A stretch of DNA of 22,532 bases from the NCBI GenBank assembly GCA_003499925.1, contig DNRQ01000069.1:8317-30848 (forward strand). The letters run 5' to 3'. This document shows positions 13,771 to 20,997 of this stretch, piece after piece. A model generated the notes under the pieces. That model saw only the letters and a program-made list of their open reading frames with translations. It did no database searches and had not been told where the DNA came from. Position 1 is the first letter of the stretch; each line of letters opens with the position of its first letter. Origin of the DNA: Geobacter sp. (GTDB lineage Bacteria; Desulfobacterota; Desulfuromonadia; Geobacterales; Geobacteraceae). Both the position numbers and the translations under genes were made by a program.

Positions 13771-13870
13771 CTTGTTCTCAGTAAAGCTCCGTTTGTAGCG
13801 ATTTCGAGAACAGAGGCAACTTTTGACCTGTTCTCAATCCTGCTTCATTCGTAACATTATTGAGAACAAG
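13771..13870. promoter_or_regulatory. Four-box nested operator of the HEPN/MNT operon
   Basis: Boxes: CTTGTTCTCA (13771-13780), CGAGAACAG (13805-13813), CTGTTCTCA (13828-13836) and TGAGAACAAG (13861-13870). Box 1 is the exact complement of box 4, and box 2 of box 3 over 8 bases. Core-to-core spacing is 33, 23 and 33 bases, close to three, two and three helical turns. This strongly suggests cooperative binding of a dimeric regulator, most simply the winged-helix MNT protein. Confidence 0.7.
13792..13819 (-). promoter_or_regulatory. Candidate promoter of the HEPN/MNT operon
   Basis: Minus strand TTGCCT (13814-13819), 16-base spacer, TACAAA (13792-13797). Operator box 2 lies inside the spacer, box 1 just downstream of the -10, and box 3 just upstream of the -35, a layout suited to repression. 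Confidence 0.45.
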
Positions 13871-14206
13871 CTGCAACTCATTTTTCTACAGGGAGACGGA
13901 TCCGCGCTGCCATACAGTCCGTGCTTGAAGGCTGTCTGCGCAGCAGGCTTTGCCTATATTAGGACGCAATAAAATTGCCTGTAAGTCTCTATCATTATGA
14001 GAGTTATTTGTCAAAGGAAAGTCGATTCCGGACCGATTCTGCCGATGAAAATACCTATCCTTCTTGCCGGTAGCTGGTAGGGTCGTGGGTGGTTGGCTTG
14101 TGGAGAGAAAGGTCGGTTAAGGTGGCAGGTCCCTCACCCCTGCCCCTCTCCCGGAGGGCGAGGGGTCAATGCTGACCTGACGTACTAAAAAGATGTATCG
14201 AACCTG
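13871..14206. other. Gene-free gap with a C-rich intergenic inverted repeat
   Basis: No start or domain was recognised. Bases 14142-14165 (GCCCCTCTCCC, gga, GGGCGAGGGG) form a hairpin of the common intergenic type; GGAGGGCGAGGGG recurs at 17576-17588. The rest is unassigned. Confidence 0.4.
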
Positions 14207-14225
14207 CCTAATATTAGGGTATTAT
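14207..14225 (+). promoter_or_regulatory. Palindrome and -10 element before the DUF4160 gene
   Basis: The perfect 12-bp palindrome CCTAATATTAGG (14207-14218) abuts TATTAT (14220-14225), a likely -10 element 22 bases before the ATG at 14248. No clear -35 is seen (TCGAAC at the expected distance). The palindrome is a good candidate autoregulatory operator. Confidence 0.4.
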
Positions 14226-14247
14226 TCTGAAAGAGCCGGGAGGAGTC

Positions 14248-14508
14248 ATGCCTGAAATCAGCCGTTTCTTCGGCATCATTATCGCCATGTTCTTTGATGA
14301 ACATAACCCGCCCCACTTCCACGCCCGCTACGGAGAATACAAGATGGAAGTGGCAATCGAAACGCTTTCTGTTTTGGCTGGAAAGTTCCCACCGCGGGCA
14401 TTGGGACTAGTGATGGAGTGGGCGGCATTACACCGTGAAGAATTACAGGAAGATTGGGAATTGGCCCGTAAGCGGTCGGAATTGAAGAAAATATCACCGT
14501 TGGAGTAA
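14248..14508 (+). CDS. DUF4160-domain protein
   Basis: An 86-residue protein covering the whole DUF4160 domain. The family signature FFDEHNPPHFHARYGEY (16-32) is intact, followed by a Leu-rich helix pair. It is presumably cytosolic. GGGAGGAG precedes the ATG at good spacing. It is nearly always found next to a DUF2442 gene, as here (five-base gap), and the pair behaves like a toxin-antitoxin module in its distribution. That role is a genomic-context prediction; no activity is known to me. Confidence 0.8.
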   Translation: MPEISRFFGIIIAMFFDEHNPPHFHARYGEYKMEVAIETLSVLAGKFPPRALGLVMEWAALHREELQEDWELARKRSELKKISPLE

Positions 14509-14513
14509 CCACC

Positions 14514-14798
14514 ATGTTTATGATTGATGTCGTTGCAGTGGAAGTTATCGAGGGTCATGAGCTTCAATTGACTTTCGAGGATGGTCTAACGGCCAGGATC
14601 GACATGGATCGAATAGTAGCGTCATTTGAGGGAGTTTTCGCACCCTTGCTCGATCCTGTTTTTTTTAGCCAGGTCAAGGTCGATCCTGAATTGGGTACCA
14701 TTGTCTGGCCTAACGGTGCTGATATTTGTCCCGATGTGCTGTACTCCTTCGCCTCAGGCAAGCCGATCATCGTCAATGGAGAGCGGGTGCTGAACTGA
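14514..14798 (+). CDS. DUF2442-domain protein
   Basis: A 94-residue protein matching DUF2442: an N-terminal strand pair (VEVIEGHELQLTFEDGLTAR), a central LLDPVFFSQVKVDPELGTI and the typical VWPNGADICPDVLY (about 68-81). It starts five bases after the DUF4160 stop with GGAG upstream, so the two are co-transcribed and probably form a functional pair. By size and order it would be the DNA-binding or neutralising partner, but that is a guess. Confidence 0.8.
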   Translation: MFMIDVVAVEVIEGHELQLTFEDGLTARIDMDRIVASFEGVFAPLLDPVFFSQVKVDPELGTIVWPNGADICPDVLYSFASGKPIIVNGERVLN

Positions 14799-14829
14799 TA
14801 CCTCTCAAAGCTGTGCTTTCCAAGGGCTA

Positions 14830-15015
14830 GGCCCTTCACTGCACTCGTTGTGACAGCACACTGAGTTGGATGCGATTGCTTCGGCTTCACTGGAATCGAT
14901 GAGGTGCAGTTTTGCAAGGAGGGTTTCAGGCTGTATCCTGCTAATTCGGCACCGAGCAGGATCCCGGCGTGGTTGAAGTAGTGTACGTCCCTGAGCTCGC
15001 GAAAAAACCCGTGGT
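14830..15015 (-). other. Unassigned decayed reading frames behind dinD
   Basis: The minus strand reads HGFFRELRDVHYFNHAGILL and GAELAGYSLKP in one frame, continuing in another as ETLLAKLHLIDSSEAEAIAS. This looks like a frameshifted fragment of one protein directly downstream of dinD. I do not recognise the family. Confidence 0.25.
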
Positions 15016-15893
15016 CTAGATATCCTCATCTTCATGTCCCACCAATCCTTTCGCGTCTTTTTCTTCAAGTTCAAGGAGCGGCGGCGTATCCTTTATTCGC
15101 TTTTCAACCTTGCTGATATGCTCAGCCGGAGGAATATTCTCGGGCATAACGCCGCCAATACGCTTTATTGCCTCACGGACTTCTTTACCAACTGCTTCAT
15201 GGGTCCGGATGGCATGCTGCTGGTTATTCACCCTGTCACGCGCCAATTTGTCCCTTGTCTGGGTCATACGAAACTGGTTCGCTGCGAGCTCAGTGGTGTC
15301 CATTCGATCCATTACATTTTCTCTCTTGGGTACACCCTTGCGTGTCTTAATCCCCTCAGTGCCGAGTCCGCCGTACAAACCCTTGTAACCGGCATCATGA
15401 AAGACGCCAAACATCCTATCCTGCACGCCTGCTTCACGGGCAGCACCAGAAAGGGCCTTAAACTCCTCCGATGCCTGCTTGCGAATTTCCAGTCGCTCTA
15501 TATCGGCGGCAAGGGCGTCTGACATTTCCTGACGACGTGCCTGAATGGCAAAGTATTTCTGCGCTTCAGCGATTTCAGGTTTGCGAGGATCACCGTTCTG
15601 GGCAATTAAATAACAGGCAAAGCGCGAGAGGTAGTAATCGTCGACAACCTGCACCGCCCCTTTGCCACCCGTGATCGGTTTGCCGGCGCCGGCAAAGTGA
15701 TAATCAGGTTGGTTCCCCGATTGCTTACAAGAGGTTATGGCCCTGCTGATTGCATCCTAAACCGCCGCCACTGGCTGTATCCCAGTAACGATTGGAGTTC
15801 CCGAGCACTCCAGTATTCCGCCCCGTGCTCGTTAAGCTTTTTCAACTCTTCGAATGAAATATTGCCGCGGACCGGCAACGTTTTTTTGGTCAT
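15016..15893 (-). pseudogene. dinD: DinD (DNA-damage-inducible protein D) with one-base frameshift
   Basis: The ATG at 15893, with GGAGGG upstream, opens MTKKTLPVRGNISFEELKKL and reaches GYSQWRRF, then runs to a stop. One missing base between 15758 and 15759 would restore the frame as DAISRAITSCKQSGNQPDYH and lead straight into the long open frame ending at 15016. That frame shows the DinD signatures LSRFACYLIAQNGDPRKPEI, KYFAIQARRQE, GYKGLYGGLG and the STELAAN-like TTELAANQFR. The repaired product is 292 residues (E. coli DinD, 274). DinD is SOS-induced and reported to inhibit RecA filament functions. As it stands, only a shortened form from an internal start could be made. A sequencing error is a real alternative. 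Confidence 0.8.
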
Positions 15894-16003
15894 GCTCCCT
15901 CCACTATAAAAGAAGATCCCTGATTGCGGTATTCAACCCTTATATCACTGACGACTTTTGCTCTCACTACACACGCTCATCGCCTTGGTCTTGTATGTGT
16001 AAC

Positions 16004-17299
16004 CTATATCAATTGCAGCGGATACAGATCCGGGAACAGGTATCCTGCCAGATAGGTTGGAAATGCAATCCTTACCGGCCCCTTCCGCATATCGGACACC
16101 AACATCCCCTCATCCAACAACTGACCAAGCAACATCCGCCCGGTCCGCTCCGCCATACCGGAAAACTGAATCATGTCACCCCGAGTCTTATGGACCCAGG
16201 TAATGAATTCGGCGCTGGCAACGTTCAGGTCCGGTTCACTCCGAAGTCGCTCTTCTATTTTCATCTGGCAGTTGACGTGCGCTTGGCTTTCAAGTTGTAG
16301 GTCGCGCTTGGCAGGATCTTCGGCGTAATCATGCCGCATGGCCCGCTCGATATCGACTGGATGGGTGCTGTGACCCTCGATGAGGTTGGAGTAGTAGCTG
16401 TTGATAATCCGCAAAAGCTCCATGATTGGCCGCTGGCTGATTGGATGCAGGTGGCCACCAAGGGCTGCGGACCGCGCGACAATCTCCCTGGACTTGTCTT
16501 CAATGCCAAAGTCCCCGACAGGCAGCAGGGATTCCATGTAAGATATCTTGTCGTACTCGCCCAGCAGATCGTGCCACTCCGCGATGCGACGGCTCTCCTG
16601 GTAGACCTTGCACATGCGCCGCAGATAAACGGCTGCTTCTTCGTAGGCCTTCGGCTTGACCTGCCCGATCAGGCCGTCCACGATGAAGCGCCAGATGTCG
16701 AGGGCTACCTGGGGGTGCGTTTCTGCTACGGCATCGGCTACGGTCTTGTCCGTCTCAAAACTCCAGCGTTTGGTCTTCCGCAGCTCTGCGTAGAGCGCCA
16801 CTACGTCGTCGAAGCGCTTTTCCAGGATCGCGATGCCGATCAGCATGTCGAGGTCCGGAAACCGTTCGTGACGTTGCGACGTTTTGCTACTTGATCGCAT
16901 GACCTCCGGTATAGGCAGGGGCCACGCTGTGCTTTTCTTTCCCCGGCCGTCGGCATCGGGTCGTCGGCCGGTCTCAAGATACCGGAGGACCCCTTCTCTG
17001 ACCGGCAACCAGACTTTTGCGTTCTCGGCGGCCTTGCGCAGCTCCGTATAGGCCTGGCGGGAGGCCCTATCAAAGAACTCCTCGGCCCGGTAGGCGGCGA
17101 CGAGAACATGGTTCTTTTCCGCATGGGCCATTTCACGAAGCCGTTTCTGCAGATCGGCGGCAATGCCGGGTGCGCTCTCCACGGTACGCTCAAAGCCAAG
17201 AACGCACCACTGCCGCGCTTTATCCCGCTCACCTGCTGCAAGCAACACATCGACCAGTCTTGCATAGTTCTGACAGGCGTCGGCTTCCTTTTCCAGCAA
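16004..17299 (-). CDS. In-frame chimera: SWIM zinc-finger protein C-terminal part fused to a Fic protein lacking its catalytic core
   Basis: The 431-residue frame has three parts. Residues 1 to about 252 are the helical, TPR-like C-terminal region typical of SWIM zinc-finger proteins (AGERDKARQWC, LREMAHAEKNH, YRAEEFFDRAS, RYLETGRRPD), without the zinc finger. Residues 254-370 match the N-terminal part of the Fic protein encoded at 10191-11441, including the inhibitory motif S304-x3-E308-G309. Residues 371-431 match its C-terminal winged-helix part. About 218 residues between, with the whole HPFxDGNGR site, are gone, yet the frame is open. TTG 17299 is the first usable start; upstream the frame meets a TAG, and the AAGGAGAG there suits an ATG (17312) in another frame. 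It may be an expressed regulatory relic or a pseudogene. Confidence 0.65.
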   Translation of the reverse strand: MLEKEADACQNYARLVDVLLAAGERDKARQWCVLGFERTVESAPGIAADLQKRLREMAHAEKNHVLVAAYRAEEFFDRASRQAYTELRKAAENAKVWLPVREGVLRYLETGRRPDADGRGKKSTAWPLPIPEVMRSSSKTSQRHERFPDLDMLIGIAILEKRFDDVVALYAELRKTKRWSFETDKTVADAVAETHPQVALDIWRFIVDGLIGQVKPKAYEEAAVYLRRMCKVYQESRRIAEWHDLLGEYDKISYMESLLPVGDFGIEDKSREIVARSAALGGHLHPISQRPIMELLRIINSYYSNLIEGHSTHPVDIERAMRHDYAEDPAKRDLQLESQAHVNCQMKIEERLRSEPDLNVASAEFITWVHKTRGDMIQFSGMAERTGRMLLGQLLDEGMLVSDMRKGPVRIAFPTYLAGYLFPDLYPLQLI

Positions 17300-17351
17300 T
17301 TTCTTCCATTTTAGCTACTCTCCTTGATGGGCTTCGCTTGGGAACAGATCC

Positions 17352-17401
17352 TCGTGCCCACCTTCAGGATAAGGGTGTGGTGGGCACGGCCCACCCTACG
17401 T
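17352..17401. repeat. Palindromic GGTGGGC/GCCCACC intergenic repeat
   Basis: GTGCCCACC (from 17352) pairs with GGTGGGCAC (to 17385), and GGTGGGC-ACG-GCCCACC overlaps it, ending CCTACG. The string GGTGGGCACGGCCCACCC is a widespread intergenic repeat in bacteria, often at ends of small non-autonomous elements. Confidence 0.5.
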
Positions 17402-17644
17402 TCTCTGGGCGGGTTTCTGGACCGCAAATCGGACGGCAACCCAGGAACCGAAACCGTGTGGCGCGGCCTGCAGCGTCTTGACGATATAACCCAGGCGTAT
17501 ACCGCCTTTGTCGTGCGACCTCAACTGATCCCCCCTACGGTCTCATGCAACCCTGGTTGTGGGTAAAGATCAGCCCGGAGGGCGAGGGGGTCTGGCAAGG
17601 CTTCCTCTGGTATGGGTGGTATTGATACTGGCTGCTGCGCTGAA

Positions 17645-17682
17645 ATCCCCCCTAACCCCCCTTTGCAAAGGGGGGGACTAAC
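17645..17682. repeat. C-run/G-run palindrome around TTTGCAAA
   Basis: CCCCCCTTTGCAAAGGGGGG is a perfect palindrome preceded by AATCCCCCCTAA. This is another common intergenic repeat type. The 17300-17712 gap holds it and the preceding repeat; I see no gene there. Confidence 0.55.
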
Positions 17683-17713
17683 AACAGAGCAACAGCTGGA
17701 TCAGGTGGGCAAG

Positions 17714-17750
17714 TAAAAAGGGCACCCAAGCTTGTCGCCCGGGTGCCCTC
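17714..17750 (-). terminator. Intrinsic terminator of the nuo operon
   Basis: On the minus strand GGGCACCC and GGGTGCCC form a perfect 8-bp stem around a 13-base loop and are followed by TTTTTACTT. It lies about 35 bases after the nuoN stop codon, so nuoN is the last gene of the operon. Confidence 0.8.
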
Positions 17751-17784
17751 GTTTGTTGCTATGCCGGCATTATCTGCCGCGCTA

Positions 17785-19239
17785 CTAGAACTGCACTGCC
17801 TTCTGCGCCAGTTCCAGGACGGTGCCCGGTACCACGCCCAGGATCAGAGTGGCGCCTAAGGCTACCAGCAGGCAGACTGCGATGCTCGGGGTGGCGCCTG
17901 CCCACTCGAAGTCCTCGTTCGGGTCCTTCATGTACATGTAGACCATGACGCGCAGGTAGTAGTAAAGGGATGCTGCACTGTTCAACACGCCGATGATGGC
18001 AAGCCAGATGTAGCCGGACTTGATGGCGGCGGAGAAGAGATAGAACTTGCCGATGAAGCCTGCGGTCGGCGGCATGCCGGCCAGGGAGAACAGGAACACG
18101 GAGAAGATGACTGCCAGCAGCGGCTTCTTGAAACCGAGGCCTGCGAAGTCGCTGACGTTGCCGTTCTTCTCGCCTTTCTTGCCGATCAGGATGATGACGG
18201 CAAAGGCGCCGATGTTCATGAAGGCATAGGAGAGCATGTAGAACAGGATGCCCGCGGCGCCTTCCGCGTTGGTGGCGGTGAAACCGACCAGGGCGTACCC
18301 GGCGTGCGCGATGGAGGAGTAGGCGAGCATCCTCTTGACGTTGTCCTGGGAGAGGGCAATGATGTTACCGACGGTCATGGTCAGCACTGCCAGTACCCAG
18401 AGAAGATCGCCCCACTCGGCCCTCAGCATCGGGAAGGCGAAGATCATCACCCTCAGGAAGGCGGCAAAGCCGGCTGCCTTGGGGCCTGCGGACATGAAGG
18501 CGGTCATCGGGGTCGGAGCACCCTCGTAGACGTCCGGGGTCCACATGTGGAACGGTGCCGCGGCGATCTTGAAGGAGAAGCCTACCGCGATGAGCAGCAT
18601 GCCGACTATGAAGATCGGGTTGGCTGCGACGCTCGGGTTCCCCATGACGAAGCTGGAGATGACCGCGATCTTGGTGCTGCCGGTCGCGCCGTAGGTGAGC
18701 GCCATGCCGTAGAGCAGGAAGCCGGTGGAGAAGGCGCCCAAGAGGAAGTACTTGAGTCCGGCCTCGTTGGACTTGAGGTTCCCCCGGTTGAAGCCCGCCA
18801 GCACGTAGAGGCAGACGGAGAGTAGCTCCAGTCCCAGGAAGATGACCATCATGTCGGTACCCGACGCCATCAGCATCATGCCGACGGTGGCCAAGAGTAT
18901 CAGGGGGTAGAGCTCGCCCTGGTTGCACTCTTCCTGCACCATGTACCTGTCCGAGATCAGGATCGCCAGGGCCGCGGAGATCAGGAAGATCGCCTTGAAG
19001 AAGGTCGCGAAGTTGTCCTGCACGATCGCGCCGTTAAACGCCGACACCGAGGGCCCCCAACCCTTCACCACGAATACCGCGGTCAGCGCGAGGCCGATGA
19101 TGCTCAGGTACCCGAGGTAGCCCTTGTCTTTGCTCGGAACGAACACGTTGACGAGCAGCAGAACCATCGCAACGCATGAGAGAATGATCTCAGGCATGAT
19201 CGCTGCTAGGTTTATGGCCGGCATAGCTATTGTTTCCAT
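17785..19239 (-). CDS. nuoN: NADH-quinone oxidoreductase subunit N
   Basis: A 484-residue antiporter-like subunit of complex I, about 14 membrane helices, with normal length for NuoN (E. coli 485). It carries one of the proton channels coupled to quinone reduction. Key residues by correspondence with E. coli: E138 in GLELLS, K224 in FSFKIAAAPFHMW, K254 in SAGPKAAGF and K398 in FIGKFYLF. The KIAAAPFHMWTPDVYEGAPT block is the family signature. GGAGG precedes the ATG, and the gene follows nuoM after a 71-base gap. Last gene of the operon. Confidence 0.95.
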   Translation of the reverse strand: METIAMPAINLAAIMPEIILSCVAMVLLLVNVFVPSKDKGYLGYLSIIGLALTAVFVVKGWGPSVSAFNGAIVQDNFATFFKAIFLISAALAILISDRYMVQEECNQGELYPLILLATVGMMLMASGTDMMVIFLGLELLSVCLYVLAGFNRGNLKSNEAGLKYFLLGAFSTGFLLYGMALTYGATGSTKIAVISSFVMGNPSVAANPIFIVGMLLIAVGFSFKIAAAPFHMWTPDVYEGAPTPMTAFMSAGPKAAGFAAFLRVMIFAFPMLRAEWGDLLWVLAVLTMTVGNIIALSQDNVKRMLAYSSIAHAGYALVGFTATNAEGAAGILFYMLSYAFMNIGAFAVIILIGKKGEKNGNVSDFAGLGFKKPLLAVIFSVFLFSLAGMPPTAGFIGKFYLFSAAIKSGYIWLAIIGVLNSAASLYYYLRVMVYMYMKDPNEDFEWAGATPSIAVCLLVALGATLILGVVPGTVLELAQKAVQF

Positions 19240-19310
19240 CTATTTTCCTCCGTCAGCTATTTCTAAGCGGTTCTCGGTTCTTTGGTTACTTCATGAGGGG
19301 CTGCGACTTC

Positions 19311-20945
19311 TTAATGCGCGGCCGGTGCCGCTGCAGGTACGGCTACGTGCCCTGGGGGAAGCTCGGCGGCCGGAGCTGCTTCGGCGGCCGGCACTGCAAC
19401 ATGCCCTGCGGGAAGGCCGGGCATCTGCGCGGGTGCCACCTGCGCCACCTGCTTCTTCACCTGGACCTGCGCGATCAGCCTGTCGATCGAGGGGGCCATG
19501 GAGTCGATGAAGGGACGCGGGTAGACGCCCATGAAGAAGATCAGGAAGATCAGCGGCAGCATGATGGCGATTTCCCGGGCGTTCAGGTCCTTCAGCACCT
19601 GGTTCTTCGGGTTGTTCAGCTCGCCGAACATCACCCTCTGGAACATCCAGAGCATGTAGACTGCGGAGAGGATGACGCCGGAGGTGGCGATGATGGCGTA
19701 CCAGCGCAGCTCACCCTGGAAGGCGCCCAGGAGCACCAGGAACTCGCCGACGAACCCGTTGGTGCCGGGGAGGCCGATGGAGGAGAAGGTCACGATCATG
19801 AACATGGTGGCGAAGATCGGCATCTGCTTGGCCAGACCGCCGAAATCGGAGATCTGCCGGGTGTGACGCCGCTCGTAGATGAAGCCTACGATGAGGAACA
19901 GTGCCCCTGTCGAAACCCCGTGGTTCAGCATCTGCAGCATCCCGCCGGTGACCCCCTGCTGGTTCAGAGCGTACACGCCGAGCATGACGAAGCCCAGGTG
20001 GGCTACGGAGGAGTAGGCTACCAGTTTCTTGACGTCCTGCTGCACCATGGCGACCAGGGAGGCGTAGATGATGCCGATCACGGAAAGGGTCGCGATGAGC
20101 GGGGTGAACTGGGCGCTGGCATCCGGGAAGAGCGGCATGGCGAAGCGGACGTAGCCGTAGGTACCGCATTTCAGCATGACGGCGGCCAGGATCACGGAAC
20201 CTGCAGTCGGCGCCTCGGTATGTGCATCAGGCAACCAGGTGTGCAGCGGGAACATCGGGACCTTGATGGCGAAGGCCAGTGCGAAGGCCAGGAACAACCA
20301 GACCTGGGAGACCGGGTCGAGCTGCAGTTCGTAGAAGCGCAGGATGCTGAAGTCGCCGCCCCCCGCCTTGAAGTAGAGGACGATCAAAGCTACCAGCATG
20401 AGGAGCGATCCGACCGCCGTGTAGATGAAGAACTTGACTGCCGCGTAGATCCTGTTCTTGCCGCCCCAGATACCGATCATGAAGTACATCGGTATCAGCA
20501 TGACTTCCCAGAAGATGTAGAAGAGGAACAGGTCCATCGAGACGAAGGTACCGATCATGCCGACTTCCAGAAGGAGCAGGCAGATCATGTATTCCTTCAC
20601 CTTCTCCTGAACCGCCGTGTAGGTGGAGAGGACCGAGATCGGCATGATGAAGGTCGCCAGGATCACCAGCCAGAGGCTGATCCCGTCGATCCCCAGGTGG
20701 TAGCTCATCTGGAACGGGCCGGCCGCGATCCAGGGTACGTTCTCCAGGAACTGGAAGCCGCCGATGTCGCTCCCTGCCGCGTTGTACCCGGTGATCAGGG
20801 GCAGCGAGAGAAGGAACGTCACCACCGTCACCGCCATGGCTATGGTACGGAGCACGCCGTGGCTGTTCTTGTTCACAAAGAGGAGGACAATCGCCCCGAT
20901 CAGCGGTGTGAAGGTTAATATGCTCAGTAACGGTAGCTGGCTCAT
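19311..20945 (-). CDS. nuoM: NADH-quinone oxidoreductase subunit M with extended Ala/Pro tail
   Basis: A 544-residue antiporter-like proton-pumping subunit of complex I. Conserved charged residues in the expected helices: E147 (FWEVMLIPMY), K228 (AIKVPMFPLHTWLPDAH), K259 (MLKCGTYG) and E401 (GFVGEFL), matching E. coli E144, K234, K265 and E407. E. coli NuoM is 509 residues; here, after the last helix (about 480), a tail of roughly 45 residues is rich in Ala, Pro, Val and Gln and contains two near-repeats of LPxGHVAVPAA. AAAGGAG precedes the ATG. It lies between nuoL (52-base gap) and nuoN on the same strand. Confidence 0.95.
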   Translation of the reverse strand: MSQLPLLSILTFTPLIGAIVLLFVNKNSHGVLRTIAMAVTVVTFLLSLPLITGYNAAGSDIGGFQFLENVPWIAAGPFQMSYHLGIDGISLWLVILATFIMPISVLSTYTAVQEKVKEYMICLLLLEVGMIGTFVSMDLFLFYIFWEVMLIPMYFMIGIWGGKNRIYAAVKFFIYTAVGSLLMLVALIVLYFKAGGGDFSILRFYELQLDPVSQVWLFLAFALAFAIKVPMFPLHTWLPDAHTEAPTAGSVILAAVMLKCGTYGYVRFAMPLFPDASAQFTPLIATLSVIGIIYASLVAMVQQDVKKLVAYSSVAHLGFVMLGVYALNQQGVTGGMLQMLNHGVSTGALFLIVGFIYERRHTRQISDFGGLAKQMPIFATMFMIVTFSSIGLPGTNGFVGEFLVLLGAFQGELRWYAIIATSGVILSAVYMLWMFQRVMFGELNNPKNQVLKDLNAREIAIMLPLIFLIFFMGVYPRPFIDSMAPSIDRLIAQVQVKKQVAQVAPAQMPGLPAGHVAVPAAEAAPAAELPPGHVAVPAAAPAAH

Positions 20946-20997
20946 TTACTCTGCTCCTTTTACTTACAGGTCAAAATTAAGGCAATGCTTAAAGCGT

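Noticed and set aside
15987..16004. Possible LexA box (GGTT-N11-ACC) upstream of dinD on the minus strand
   Set aside because: Outer bases fit the GGTT-N2-C-N4-G-N3-ACC motif reported for Geobacter LexA, but both inner fixed bases differ, and it lies about 95 bases from the start at the edge of the neighbouring gene.
19230..20918. 562-codon plus-strand open frame
   Set aside because: Antisense shadow of nuoM; the product is a His/Asp/Gly-rich string with no recognisable fold.
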